Assembly (NCBI GenBank): GCA_963707145.1 | Contig: CAVPOQ010000005.1 | Location: forward strand, 1-64,000 | Origin: RPQJ01 sp963707145 | Lineage (GTDB): Bacteria > Pseudomonadota > Gammaproteobacteria > Steroidobacterales > Steroidobacteraceae | Reading direction: 5' to 3' | DNA: 64,000 nucleotides | Part shown: one piece after another, positions 1 to 9,463 of the stretch | Layout: each line of letters opens with the position of its first letter | Position numbering within the stretch: position 1 is the first letter of the stretch | Notes under the pieces: model-generated | Seen by the model: the letters and a program-made list of their open reading frames with translations, nothing else | Database searches by the model: none | Told to the model about the DNA's origin: nothing | Position numbers and translations under genes: made by a program

Positions 1-99
1 CCGGTCGGCATCCCGGATCACGTAGTACCGCTCGCCGTCGAGGTCGACGAATTCTCCGGTGGCCGATCGTCCGTGCATGGAGCCGTTGTGTTCAGTCAT
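1..99 (-). CDS. Start of an unrecognised gene (cut by window edge)
   Basis: The first 33 codons of a minus-strand gene that runs off the left edge. The peptide starts MTEHNGSMHGRSATGEFVDL and shows no signal peptide. I do not recognise the family from so short a piece. It lies downstream of a TTGACA promoter and a perfect LacI-type operator at 207-218, so it is probably part of the glucan regulon, and an intracellular enzyme of glucan or oligosaccharide breakdown is a reasonable but unproven guess. A second in-frame ATG seven codons later is an alternative start. Confidence 0.55.
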   Translation of the reverse strand, partial: MTEHNGSMHGRSATGEFVDLDGERYYVIRDADR

Positions 100-206
100 G
101 GTTGGAGCTACGCCCGCCAATCGCAGCCTCGCAGCTGCAGTCGCGTCGCACCGCGTCCTCGTACCGCAGGGCGCCCTCTGCGGCGACGGCTCCTGTACGA
201 GCAGAC

Positions 207-218
207 GAAAGCGCTTTC
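207..218 (-). promoter_or_regulatory. LacI-type operator 1
   Basis: GAAAGCGCTTTC, a perfect 12-bp palindrome with the CG centre typical of LacI/GalR-family operators. It sits 8 bases downstream of the -10 region of the minus-strand promoter at 226-256 and about 108 bases before the start of the partial gene at 1-99. Closely related palindromes occur at 1572-1585 and 13857-13868. The regulator is probably the LacI-family protein encoded at 382-1428. Confidence 0.8.
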
Positions 219-225
219 ATGAGTG

Positions 226-256
226 AATCTAGCATGGGCATTCTCGGTCGTGTCAA
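226..256 (-). promoter_or_regulatory. Promoter for the partial gene at 1-99
   Basis: Reading the minus strand, a perfect -35 box TTGACA (256-251) is followed after 18-19 bases by CTAGAT/TAGATT (232-226) as a possible -10. Operator 1 lies immediately downstream. The same order of boxes is found at the other two operators in this window, which supports a real promoter despite the long spacer. Confidence 0.6.
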
Positions 257-381
257 ACAGGCGGCTGGCAGTGGAAATGCTGCGTCGCGACAGACCATGC
301 GGAGTCGGGTGGACGGTCGCGGGTGTCGGTGCAATACGCGGAAAACGACCCGTCAATCAGCAGGCTGCGCCGGGTGGGAGG

Positions 382-1428
382 CTAACTGTGCAAGGGCCGG
401 GTCGACTCGCGGACGGCAAGCGTCGGCGAAGGAACCTTGGCGCGAGGCGTGCGCCCCTCGACCAGATCGATCATCGCTTCGGCGGCGCCCTCGCCGATCT
501 CGTCGATCGATCTGTGCACGGTCGTGAGTGGCGGAATCATGAAGGCCGAAGCCGGCAGGTCGTCGAAGCCAACCAGGGACACGTCCTGCGGGACCTTGAG
601 GCCACGGCGATGCAGGGCAAGCATTGCGCCGTGCGCCGTCTGGTCGTTCGCTGCGAAGACGGCCGTGAACTCCACCCTTGAGTCCAGCAGTGCATTGATC
701 GCGGTGTGTCCGCCCATCTCCAGGTAGTCACCGGGAGCGACCAGCTTCGCTGCGAAAGGGATCTTGTTGGCGGCCAGGGCGGCCTTGTAGCCACTGAACC
801 GCTGCAGTGCATCCGGATGATTCGGCGGACCGGAGATGAACGCAATCTGGCGGTGCCCCTGCCCGATCAGGTACTCGGTTGCAAGGCGCGCGCCCATCGT
901 GCTGTCCACGTCGAGACTGTACATCCGCTCTCCATGCACACGTCGTCCGGTCACGATCAGGGGCACGCTTCGCGCCAGGTTGACGAGCTCCTGGTCCGGC
1001 AGGCAACTCGTCAGCAGGATGATGCCCTCCACGCGCCTGCTCAACAGGTGATCGACGCAACGTCGCTCGTCGCCCTCGCGCCAGTGACCGCTGACGAAGA
1101 GCGGGGAATAGTTGCCGCGCAACAGGCCCTTCTCGATCGAAGCCAGCGCCTCGCCGTAGAAAGGGCTGTCGATGCGCTGCGTCACGACACCGATGCTCAT
1201 CGACTTGCCGCCGGCAAGCGAGCGCGCCACGGGGTTCGGGATGAACTGCAGCTTGGCGATGGCGGCCTCGACGGCCCGCACCTTCGAGTCGCGGACGCGC
1301 GCGGTCCCGTTGAGGATGCGCGACACGGTGCTCGGCGACACGCCGGCCTCCTTCGCGACCATCTCGAGAGTGACAGCCGAGCCATTCGCGGCGGCCACCG
1401 CGCGACGTTCCAATTCTGACCGGCGCAT
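382..1428 (-). CDS. LacI/GalR-family transcriptional regulator
   Basis: A 348-residue protein of the usual LacI length. An N-terminal helix-turn-helix is followed by a hinge (about residues 18-65, with AKEAGVSPSTVSRILNG), then a periplasmic-binding-protein-like effector domain (SIGVVTQ, FVSGHWR, GHRQIAFISGP, FAANDQTAHG, VGFDDLP). It should bind a sugar or oligosaccharide and operators of the GAAAGCGCTTTC type. Three such palindromes precede glucan-degradation genes in this window, so I infer that it represses this locus and is released by a beta-1,3-glucan oligosaccharide. It is divergent from the plus-strand cluster, and operator 2 lies in the shared intergenic region, so autoregulation is possible. 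Confidence 0.93.
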   Translation of the reverse strand: MRRSELERRAVAAANGSAVTLEMVAKEAGVSPSTVSRILNGTARVRDSKVRAVEAAIAKLQFIPNPVARSLAGGKSMSIGVVTQRIDSPFYGEALASIEKGLLRGNYSPLFVSGHWREGDERRCVDHLLSRRVEGIILLTSCLPDQELVNLARSVPLIVTGRRVHGERMYSLDVDSTMGARLATEYLIGQGHRQIAFISGPPNHPDALQRFSGYKAALAANKIPFAAKLVAPGDYLEMGGHTAINALLDSRVEFTAVFAANDQTAHGAMLALHRRGLKVPQDVSLVGFDDLPASAFMIPPLTTVHRSIDEIGEGAAEAMIDLVEGRTPRAKVPSPTLAVRESTRPLHS

Positions 1429-1540
1429 TGTTCGAATCCTTACAGTTGTTTGCAGCGCTTGTCCTGTCCCTCGTTCGGGGAAGGAATTTGCCGCGCCGCA
1501 GCACGGTGCGCAGGCAAACCGGTACCGGAGGGACGGACAA

Positions 1541-1570
1541 TTGACAAGAGTGCCGACGGTCCGCTAGTTT
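1541..1570 (+). promoter_or_regulatory. Promoter of the glucan utilisation cluster
   Basis: TTGACA (1541-1546), a 17-base spacer, then CTAGTT (1564-1569; TAGTTT is one base further). The -35 is perfect and the -10 is poor. The operator palindrome at 1572-1585 starts directly after it, over the expected transcription start, which is a classical repression position. The 345-base gap between the lacI start and the lipoprotein gene contains this promoter and operator; I see nothing else in it. Confidence 0.65.
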
Positions 1571-1571
1571 C

Positions 1572-1585
1572 TGCAAGCGCTTTCA
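1572..1585 (+). promoter_or_regulatory. LacI-type operator 2
   Basis: TGCAAGCGCTTTCA, the same core as operators 1 and 3 with one arm slightly altered (GCAAGC in place of GAAAGC). It overlaps the likely transcription start of the plus-strand glucan cluster and lies about 145 bases upstream of lacI, so it could control both directions. Confidence 0.78.
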
Positions 1586-1773
1586 AAGCGTTCACGGTCG
1601 CCAGGAAGTGCGCCACTCGGCGTCTCGACCCGCAACAGACCGGAGCCGCGCGGCAACGTCGGGGAATGCAGATGAGCCGGACACAACTACCAGCTGCACG
1701 ACGCGTCGCCCGTCAGTCCGGGCAGCACGCGCGATCAGGATCCTTCATTCAGGGCAAGCAAGCGGTGAACATC

Positions 1774-4700
1774 ATGCGGACCGTCGCGACAACACTGTGT
1801 TCGTTACGGCGCATCGCCGTGATCGGCGTGTCTCTCACGCTTGCGGCGTGCGGCTCGAGTCAGAACTGGGACGACGACAGCGCGTTCGTGACGGTCGGCG
1901 GCACGGTCTCGGGCTTCACCGGGGGCGACCTGTCCCTGTGGATGCTCACCGGTGGCAGGGTAGTCGTGCAGAACTCTCTCGGCGGCAGGCTCGCTATTCC
2001 CGCCAACGGCTCGTTCACGTTCCCGTCGCAGATCGCCAACGGCAGCGACTACTCCGTGGTCGTGGCGAATCAGCCGGCGGGACTCACCTGCACGGTGACC
2101 AACGGTTCCGGCATCACGGATGGCAACGTTCGAAACGTTGCCGTCGACTGCCGGCCCTACTCGTTCACGCGACGCGCACTGCCGGCCATCTACAGCACCG
2201 GCAAGGCGGTCAACTACAGCCCGTATCGGACGCCCGCGGGTCCCGCAGGGTTCGAGGTTCCCAGTGACACGGAAATTGTTCAGGACCTCACGCTGCTCGA
2301 CACGGCCGGCTTCAATCTGCTCAGGCTGTTCGGCACCAAGGCCCTGCGTCCCGATCAGGTGCGCCCGACGGACCCGCCGGGGGCCGGCACCGACATAGTG
2401 GCTGAGAAGATCCTGCGCCTCGCGCTGCAGTACTACCCCGACATGAAGTTTCAACTCGGGATCGAACTCACTGGCATCACGTCGTGCAGCCAGCCGACGA
2501 ACGATAACAACATCGCCTACGCGATCAGCAAACTGTCCAAGTACCCGAACGTCGTCACGATCAGCGTCGGCAACGAGACGTCGTTCTTTTCCAAGTTCAT
2601 GCCCCTGCCGTGCCTCGAAGGCTACATCCGCACGGTCCGCAGCCAGGTGACGCAGCCGGTCACGACGGACGACGACTGGACTTTCTTTGCCGGCAAGTCT
2701 GGCGGCGGCGGCGACCGGGTCCCGGTCAAGCCGGACACGATCCTGCCGCTGATCGATTTCGTCTCGATCCACCTCTATCCGATCAGCTACACGGTCTGGA
2801 ACTGGCAGCAGACCGGCGTCCCGGCGGGACCGGACCGGGCGAAGGCCATGATGGAGCAGTCACTGGTCGCCGCCAAGGAATGGTTTAACGAGGTCGTGAA
2901 GTACACGTATGTCGGTGCCGGAGGCGTGACGGTGAGCGTCGGCGACTCGCTGCCGATCACGGTTGGCGAGACCGGATGGAAGGCCCGCCAGACCAACCCG
3001 GCCTTGGACATCGAGTTCTGGGCGGCGCTGCCTCCGAACTCCAAGTGGTACTACGACCTGCTGTACGGTAACCCGGGCAAATACCCCGCCTGGCAGGGAT
3101 CGACGGGCGGCCCCAGCATGATCTTCTACTTCCAGGGGTTCGATGAGCAGTGGAAAGGCATCGACGACGGCTGGGGTCTGTGGGATCTGGCCCGGAATGC
3201 CCGCTACACGCTGTGCGGCACTCCGGCTGGCCCGGCCTGCAAGCCGGACGTGTACGCCGGCGCCGGCTATTACAACCCGCCGCCGTTTTCCGAGGTGACG
3301 TTCGACTCGCCCACCATCAACTACGTGCTGGTTGGTTTCGGGGGCGCGGAGGATTCCCAGATCGTGGCGGATCCGGTCGGCGGAACCAACAAGGTGGCGC
3401 GGGTCAACCGCGCGGCGACGGCCGAGACCTTTGCCGGCACCGTCGTCGGTACCAATGGCCAGACGGTCGGTCCCATTCCGTTCGATGCGGCCAACACGCG
3501 CATATCGGTGCGCGTGTACTCGCCCGCCGCGGGCATCCCGGTGCGGCTCAAGGTCGAGGACGCGGCGAATCCCTCGCGCTCCGTTGAGACCGAGGCGCTC
3601 ACCACGAAGGCCAGTGCTTGGGAGACGTTGACCTTCGATTTCGCCAACCAGGCAGCTGGCACGCCCGCCCTGAACCCGAACTTCAACTACGACCGGCTGA
3701 TCATTTTCTTCAATTTCGGCAAGACCGGTGCCGCGGCCGGCGCGCAGACCTACTACTTCGACGACGCCAAGTTCATCGGCGGCGGCGGCCTGCCCGTCGG
3801 CGAGTTCAGCGATCTCACCTTCGACTCATCCGGAGTCGTCTACACGCTGACCGGATTCGGCGGCGCCGAGGATGCATCGCTGCAGCCCGACCCGACCAGT
3901 GCGACCAACACCACGGTCCGGGTCAATCGGTCGGCGACGGCCGAGACCTTCGCCGGGACCGTGGTCTCGACCGGGCCGAGCCTGACGGTCGGCACGGTGC
4001 CGTTCAGCGCGACGAACACGCGGATGTCCGTTCGTGTGTACTCGCCCGCCGCGGGCATTCCGGTCCGGCTCAAGGTCGAGGACGCGGCGGATCCGGCCCG
4101 TTCGGTCGAGACCGAGGCGCTCACCACCAAGGCCAATGCCTGGGAGACACTGACCTTCGACTTCTCCAAGCCAGTTTCAGGCACTCCGGCTCTGAACCTG
4201 ACCTACAACTACAACCGGCTGATCATCTTCTTCAATTTCGGCAAAACTGGTGCTGCGGCCGGCGCCCAGACGTACTACTTCGACGACGTGCTGTTCGTCA
4301 CCGGCAGCAGCGGACCCTCCGGCAACACCGGGACCTGCAGCGCGCCGTGCATCGACTTCGCGAGCCCCGACGTCAAGTACGAGCCGTTCGAGGGCCTGGT
4401 GTCGGCCGCGCAGGCCGACGACCCGGTCGACGCGACCAACAAGGTCGCGAAGTTCGTGAAGGGCCCGACGGGCCAGCCGTGGGCCGGTGCAACGATCTAC
4501 ACCGTGGCGGCGGACAAGTCGGTACCGAAGTTCGACCTCTCGACCAACAAGGTGGTGACCCTGCGCGTCTACGCGCCTGCGGCCGGTCTGTCGGTGCGCA
4601 TGAAGCTCGAGGACGCGGCCAACACCGCCGTCTACCTGGAGAAGGACGCGCTCACCACCAAGGCGAACGAGTGGGAGACGCTGTCGTTCGACTTCGCGAC

Positions 4701-5508
4701 GCCGGTCAACGGGGTCTACAACCCGGCCAACACCTACAACAAGGTGAGCCTGTTCCCGGTGTTCTCGACCACGGCGCCGCCGGCCAGCAACCTCACCTTC
4801 TACTTCGACGAGCTGAAGTACACGACCACCGGTGGCGGCGGTGGTGGCGGTGGCGGCCCCATCGTCTTCGCTTCCGGTTACGCGTCGAACAACCGGACGG
4901 TCGAGGCCGGCGAGTGGGGCTTCTACAGCGGGGATTTCACCAGCTATTCAGCCACGTATGCGGGCGGCGGATTCGTCAACGCCAACCCGGCTGTTCCCGC
5001 GGCGGATTCCTATGTCTACCTCGTCGTTGCCACCACCGCTCCCACGACGGGAGGCTTCATGGGTATCTTCACGATGGCGCCGGGATACACCGCCGCGGCC
5101 CCGAACCAGGGGGTCACACTCAGTGGCCAGACCATGCTCAAGATCGAACTGGGCATGGCCGCCGAGTGGTTCCAGCAGGCGACCAACAAGCAGCTGAACG
5201 TGCGCCTGATCGGCAGCCAGGTTTACTCGAACGGTTCCGGTGGGTTCTGCCAGATCCTGGTGGAGAAGCCGCTGACGCCGACCACGGCCGATCTGGTTCA
5301 GTACACGGTCACCTTGAACACGATGGTCCTCGCCCAGGCCTGCAATGGCGGCGGATTCAACTCCGGGGTCACGACGCTGACCGAAGCGCTGGCCAAGCCG
5401 ATCGGAGAAGTCCACGTGCAGGCGGTCTTCCCGCAGGTCAATACCACGGTGAAGGTCGGCACCGAGTACGCGACCGGCTTCACTCGCGGCTCGGTCTCGT
5501 TCGAGTGA
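1774..5508 (+). CDS. Surface lipoprotein: GH17-type beta-glucanase with three binding modules
   Basis: 1244 residues from ATG 1774. A basic N-terminus and hydrophobic stretch end in the lipobox LAAC with Cys26. A GTG at 1765 is an alternative start. Residues about 130-490 are a GH17-like TIM barrel: SVGNE carries the probable acid/base E268 and TVGETGW the probable nucleophile E399. Three modules of 160-175 residues follow (3295-3780, 3811-4310, 4321-4835), each with VEDAAN, KAxxWETL and YYFDD/FYFDE signatures like jelly-roll carbohydrate-binding domains. A nine-glycine linker comes next, then a C-terminal domain (4861-5508) shared with the lipoprotein at 13952. Probably an outer-membrane enzyme that binds and cuts beta-1,3-glucan. 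First gene after the repressed promoter at 1541. Confidence 0.85.
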   Translation: MRTVATTLCSLRRIAVIGVSLTLAACGSSQNWDDDSAFVTVGGTVSGFTGGDLSLWMLTGGRVVVQNSLGGRLAIPANGSFTFPSQIANGSDYSVVVANQPAGLTCTVTNGSGITDGNVRNVAVDCRPYSFTRRALPAIYSTGKAVNYSPYRTPAGPAGFEVPSDTEIVQDLTLLDTAGFNLLRLFGTKALRPDQVRPTDPPGAGTDIVAEKILRLALQYYPDMKFQLGIELTGITSCSQPTNDNNIAYAISKLSKYPNVVTISVGNETSFFSKFMPLPCLEGYIRTVRSQVTQPVTTDDDWTFFAGKSGGGGDRVPVKPDTILPLIDFVSIHLYPISYTVWNWQQTGVPAGPDRAKAMMEQSLVAAKEWFNEVVKYTYVGAGGVTVSVGDSLPITVGETGWKARQTNPALDIEFWAALPPNSKWYYDLLYGNPGKYPAWQGSTGGPSMIFYFQGFDEQWKGIDDGWGLWDLARNARYTLCGTPAGPACKPDVYAGAGYYNPPPFSEVTFDSPTINYVLVGFGGAEDSQIVADPVGGTNKVARVNRAATAETFAGTVVGTNGQTVGPIPFDAANTRISVRVYSPAAGIPVRLKVEDAANPSRSVETEALTTKASAWETLTFDFANQAAGTPALNPNFNYDRLIIFFNFGKTGAAAGAQTYYFDDAKFIGGGGLPVGEFSDLTFDSSGVVYTLTGFGGAEDASLQPDPTSATNTTVRVNRSATAETFAGTVVSTGPSLTVGTVPFSATNTRMSVRVYSPAAGIPVRLKVEDAADPARSVETEALTTKANAWETLTFDFSKPVSGTPALNLTYNYNRLIIFFNFGKTGAAAGAQTYYFDDVLFVTGSSGPSGNTGTCSAPCIDFASPDVKYEPFEGLVSAAQADDPVDATNKVAKFVKGPTGQPWAGATIYTVAADKSVPKFDLSTNKVVTLRVYAPAAGLSVRMKLEDAANTAVYLEKDALTTKANEWETLSFDFATPVNGVYNPANTYNKVSLFPVFSTTAPPASNLTFYFDELKYTTTGGGGGGGGGPIVFASGYASNNRTVEAGEWGFYSGDFTSYSATYAGGGFVNANPAVPAADSYVYLVVATTAPTTGGFMGIFTMAPGYTAAAPNQGVTLSGQTMLKIELGMAAEWFQQATNKQLNVRLIGSQVYSNGSGGFCQILVEKPLTPTTADLVQYTVTLNTMVLAQACNGGGFNSGVTTLTEALAKPIGEVHVQAVFPQVNTTVKVGTEYATGFTRGSVSFE
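3841..4835 (+). repeat. Dispersed repeat shared with the lipoprotein gene at 13952
   Basis: This 995-base coding block aligns without gaps to 14636-15630 (constant offset 10795). Its 3' half, from 4321, also matches 15644-16159. Long stretches are identical at nucleotide level, including synonymous sites. The block encodes one module of the first type and one of the second. Both lie in reading frame in two different genes, which points to recent copying or gene conversion between them. Confidence 0.85.
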
Positions 5509-5563
5509 ACCCGCCCATGCCGCACGCAATGACGACTTCAAACAGTTGCTTCGGGAGACCGCT

Positions 5564-6922
5564 GTGAATACCTACGCTCTCAGTCGATCGCTGGCGGTCG
5601 CCACGGCGCTGCTCGCGGGTCCTGCGCTTGCGGCTCAGTACGGTCCATTCGAGGTCGTGGGATTCGTCAAGGACGAGTACTCCCTCTGCGACAACTGTTC
5701 CGAAGGCCTGGTGAACGAGTCCGCATACGATCCGCGCGGCGTGCTGTCTCAACCTCCTGCTCCACAGGTGAACCAGGGCGGCGACTCGGAGGTCACGGGA
5801 CGAAACCTGTTCCTCATGCAGCTCACGCTCGGCGCATCTCACGAGTTCGACAATGCCGTGAAGATCGAGGCGAAGACGAGCGGCCGGATGCGCAACACGG
5901 AGGCGGACATCTACGACAACTGGATGACCGACCTCTACGCAGGCGTGTCGCACCCGCAGTACGGCACGCTACAGGTCGGCAAGTTTTCCTCGCGCTCATG
6001 GACGCGCACCGACTCGTTCGCATATCCGTTGGGCCTTTCGAGTCCGTGGGCAGAGTCGGGTGCCGGATACGGTGTGTATCCGGAGGCGATTCGCTACGGC
6101 ACCAAGGAGTTCGAAATCCCGATCGGCAAGATCCGGTTCGAGGCGAGCTACGCGCAGGCCGACGAGCGCTACCCGCTGAACCGCGAGTCGCTGCTCGAAG
6201 GCCCGCCCGACCCGAAGCTCTACGAGATCTTCATCCAGTACTCGAACGAGAAGAACCTGATCGAACTGATCTACCAGGACAGCGACGGCGGACGCCAGAG
6301 CTCGTTCTCCAAAGGCGCGTTCTACGGCGCCCAGGGCAACACCAACGGCCTGGTCTCCGCGCCCGAGTACGAGGATCCGTCCGAGAACGTGCTGATCCTG
6401 CAGGGCAACTACTGGATGAACGAAAAATGGAAGTTCACCTACGGCCTGAAGCGCAGCGAATGGTCGGGCCAGGCCCAGCAGTGCGACTTCGGTCCTGTCT
6501 CGACGGTGCAGAACGAATGTTTCTGGGATCAGCCAGGATTCAACTATTCCGACGAGCTGGACGCGGTGTACGACGCCGTCTCCTACGACGTGATGCTCGG
6601 CGCCGCATACACGCGCGGCAAGTGGATCTACACCGCCGGTGGCGTCTACCTGAACAAGGCCAGCACCGATAACCCGGTCGAGTGGGGCCAGGACAACACC
6701 GCGCTGTTCCTGAACCTCGGCATCTACCGTGACATGCCCGATTTCTCCTTCGGTGGCGCGCTGTTCAAGACGGAGATCTATGGCGGGCTCGGCCGGGTGA
6801 TGTACGGGCGCCAGGGCCCGGCGCCGCTGAGCATGCCCAGCAACATCGCCTTCGGCGGCGTGGATCCGCGCACCAGCGAGTCGGGCAACTTCTTCACGAT
6901 CGGCGCAAATCTCAACTTCTGA
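5564..6922 (+). CDS. Outer-membrane porin-like beta-barrel
   Basis: 452 residues from GTG 5564, chosen because GGGAGA lies 7 bases upstream and the product then begins with a clean signal peptide (VNTYALSRSLAVATALLAGPALA, cleavage after ALA). The mature part is rich in alternating aromatic and polar stretches typical of beta-strands (YAGVSHPQYGTLQVGKF, IRFEASYAQADERY) and ends in the terminal Phe motif (GANLNF) recognised by the Bam machinery. It lies between a surface GH17 lipoprotein and a secreted GH81, so it probably admits glucan oligosaccharides. This would fill the place of a TonB-dependent receptor, which is absent here. The substrate is inferred from context only. Confidence 0.75.
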   Translation: MNTYALSRSLAVATALLAGPALAAQYGPFEVVGFVKDEYSLCDNCSEGLVNESAYDPRGVLSQPPAPQVNQGGDSEVTGRNLFLMQLTLGASHEFDNAVKIEAKTSGRMRNTEADIYDNWMTDLYAGVSHPQYGTLQVGKFSSRSWTRTDSFAYPLGLSSPWAESGAGYGVYPEAIRYGTKEFEIPIGKIRFEASYAQADERYPLNRESLLEGPPDPKLYEIFIQYSNEKNLIELIYQDSDGGRQSSFSKGAFYGAQGNTNGLVSAPEYEDPSENVLILQGNYWMNEKWKFTYGLKRSEWSGQAQQCDFGPVSTVQNECFWDQPGFNYSDELDAVYDAVSYDVMLGAAYTRGKWIYTAGGVYLNKASTDNPVEWGQDNTALFLNLGIYRDMPDFSFGGALFKTEIYGGLGRVMYGRQGPAPLSMPSNIAFGGVDPRTSESGNFFTIGANLNF

Positions 6923-6933
6923 GGACCAACGCC

Positions 6934-9261
6934 ATGCGCATGGGCCACGCGATACCTCGGGAACGGGCGGTCAGGATGCTCACGAGGGCCGCGGTGCTCA
7001 TGACCGGCGGCCTGGCATTGCTGGGCAGCGCGGGCCTCACATGGGCCGCGACACCGGATGCCAGCACCGGCCTCGGCGGCTACTTCACGAAATTGAAGAG
7101 CGGCGATCCCGCGCTGCCGGTGGCCGAGTTCGTCAGCGGCGAGGCTGCCGGCAAGGCGGCGCCCACCAACCAGTGGTACTCGTCGGTGATGTTCCAGCGC
7201 TGGTCGCAGCCCATCCACGCGCATCCCATGACGTACCGCGCGACCGAAGAAGGCTTCGAAGTCGGCCTGCCCACCAAGCGCTTTGCCAACGTCGGTGGCA
7301 GCCTGGAGGTCAGTTACGCGCACGTGCCAGCCATCGTGGTCGCGCCGGTCGGTTTCAAGCCCAAGGACGCGAGGCTGTCGAAGTTCTCCGACTGGCTCGC
7401 GCAGGTCAGCATGGCCGCGGGCGCGGATGAGTCGCTCACCGCCACGGTTCTGCACGGCAGCCCCTTCAGCTATTTCGAGTCCAGCACCGGCGACGTCCGC
7501 TTCCGGTTCGCGGCCAAGCCCGAGATCTTCTCGGATCCAACGGATGCGGCGCGCGACAAGCGCGTGGTCGCAGTCACGATCGCCGGCCAGTCGTACGCGA
7601 TCTTCGCGCCCACCGGCGCGACCTGGCAGTGGACACAGCCGACCGAGCTCTTGCTGCAGCTGCCGGCGGGCGCCCGCTACTTCTCGGTCGCCGGACTGCC
7701 GGATGCACGCGATGCCACGCTCAGCGATTTCCTCGCAGTCGCCTACGCCTTCCCGACGGACACGCGCGTCGAATGGTCCTATGACGAGGCGGCCAGCAAA
7801 GTCCGCTCGGTGTTCAAAGTGCAGACCGTGGCCAAGGAAGGCGAGAACCTGACGACGTTCATGGGTCTCTACCCGCATCACTGGTCGAGCGTCGTGTCCG
7901 ACCATCCGTCGAAGCACGGGTACGACACGGTGCGCGGGCGCATCCGCCTGGTGCCGGGCAACAGCTTCACGCTCGAGCGCACGTACAACGGCTTCGTCCC
8001 CATGTGGGCTGGCCTCGAGGATCCGGCCAGCAAGGAGAGCGTCGCCAGCCTGCTGGTCGGCGATCTCGCGAAGTCATCCCAGCTGTTCGGCAAGATGGGG
8101 CGCGGCACCTACTGGATCGGCAAGGGCCTCGGCGCGACAGCGCAGCTGATGAGCGTGGCGGAGGCTGAAGGCAAGACCAAGATGAGCGAGGACCTGCTCG
8201 AGCAGCTCAAGAAGCGTCTTGAATCCTGGTTCGACGGACAGGGATCCACCTACTTCGTCCAGGACTCCACGCTCGGAACCTTCGTCGGCGTTCCCCAGGA
8301 GTACGACAGCATCAAGGCCATGAACGACCATCACTTCCACTACGGTTACTGGGTGATGGCCGCCGCGTACGTCGCACTCAAGGACCCGGAATGGGCGTCC
8401 CAGCAGAAGTGGGGCGGCATGGTCGGCAAGATCATCTCGGACATCGCGACCGCCGAGCGAGGCCGCACGGACTTCCCGTTCCTGCGCAACTTCGACGTGT
8501 ACGAGGGGCATTCATGGGCTTCGGGCGATGCGAACTTCGACGCCGGCAACAACCAGGAGTCGTCGTCTGAGGCAGTGAACGCCTGGGCGGGCCTGCTGCT
8601 CTGGGGCGAGGCGACCGGCGACCGAAAGCTGCGCGACCTCGGTGCCTTCCTCTACACGAGCGAGATCGCGTCGATCAACCAGTACTGGTTCGACCTCGAC
8701 AAGCAGGTGCTCGCACCCGAGTACGGCAAGCCCTTCGCCAGCATGGTGTTCGGCGGCAAGTACGCCTACAACACCTGGTGGACCCAGGAGCCGCGGCAGA
8801 TCTTCGGCATCAACCTGCTGCCGATCACGCCGGCCTCGACGTACCTGGGCGCAGACCCGCAGTACATCCGCACTCTCGTCGACGCATTGCCGGCCGAGGT
8901 CAAGGCGTACCGGGCCCGCGGCGAGACGGATGGCACGCCGGCGGACATCTGGCAGGACGTCGTCGCCTCGTATGCGGCACTTGGCGATCCCGAGGCCGGC
9001 CTCGCGCTATGGAACCGCAAGGGCGGTGTCGAAGCCGGAGAGACCCGCTCGCACACGGCGTACTGGCTCGCGAGCCTCAAGGAAATGGGCACGCCCGACT
9101 TCTCCGTCACTGCCGATACGCCGCTGTACTCGGTGTTTAAGGACAAGAGCGGCACGCGGACGTACCTCGCCTACAACGCAAAGAGTGCGCCGATAAAGGT
9201 GACTTTCAGCACCGGCAAGTCCGTCGACGTCCCGGCGCGATCACTGGTGCGAACCCGTTGA
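6934..9261 (+). CDS. Secreted GH81 endo-beta-1,3-glucanase
   Basis: 775 residues. GAGGA lies 8 bases before ATG 6934, and an N-terminal signal peptide probably ends at GLTWA (residue 38). Family signatures run in order: PTNQWYSSVMF near residue 75, DHHFHYGYWV with D465, FDVYEGHSWASG, and GNNQESSSEAVNAW with E542 and E546 as catalytic candidates. GH81 enzymes cut internal beta-1,3-glucosidic bonds by inversion. The size matches single-domain bacterial GH81 enzymes, with no added binding module. It follows the porin by 11 bases, in the same operon, and would generate laminari-oligosaccharides in the periplasm or outside the cell. Confidence 0.93.
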   Translation: MRMGHAIPRERAVRMLTRAAVLMTGGLALLGSAGLTWAATPDASTGLGGYFTKLKSGDPALPVAEFVSGEAAGKAAPTNQWYSSVMFQRWSQPIHAHPMTYRATEEGFEVGLPTKRFANVGGSLEVSYAHVPAIVVAPVGFKPKDARLSKFSDWLAQVSMAAGADESLTATVLHGSPFSYFESSTGDVRFRFAAKPEIFSDPTDAARDKRVVAVTIAGQSYAIFAPTGATWQWTQPTELLLQLPAGARYFSVAGLPDARDATLSDFLAVAYAFPTDTRVEWSYDEAASKVRSVFKVQTVAKEGENLTTFMGLYPHHWSSVVSDHPSKHGYDTVRGRIRLVPGNSFTLERTYNGFVPMWAGLEDPASKESVASLLVGDLAKSSQLFGKMGRGTYWIGKGLGATAQLMSVAEAEGKTKMSEDLLEQLKKRLESWFDGQGSTYFVQDSTLGTFVGVPQEYDSIKAMNDHHFHYGYWVMAAAYVALKDPEWASQQKWGGMVGKIISDIATAERGRTDFPFLRNFDVYEGHSWASGDANFDAGNNQESSSEAVNAWAGLLLWGEATGDRKLRDLGAFLYTSEIASINQYWFDLDKQVLAPEYGKPFASMVFGGKYAYNTWWTQEPRQIFGINLLPITPASTYLGADPQYIRTLVDALPAEVKAYRARGETDGTPADIWQDVVASYAALGDPEAGLALWNRKGGVEAGETRSHTAYWLASLKEMGTPDFSVTADTPLYSVFKDKSGTRTYLAYNAKSAPIKVTFSTGKSVDVPARSLVRTR

Positions 9262-9463
9262 GAGAGCAGCGGGAAGATCAATAGAACGGCGGCATCGCGA
9301 GCGGTATTGAAGCATTTGGCGCCCGATGACGGCCGCAGCTTCCTGGCCCGCACGAGACTCCGCCGACGATTGCCGTGAATGACGCCATGCTGATGAAATC
9401 TGCCGAGCATTCGGGCAACGCGGTGTTCGGCGTCGAAGCCGGCGCCATCGCGGGGCACGGTAC

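Noticed and set aside
1450..1773. Longer N-terminus for the GH17 lipoprotein, open from TTG 1450
   Set aside because: It would run across the promoter and operator and hide the lipoprotein signal; starts at 1765/1774 give a proper lipobox.
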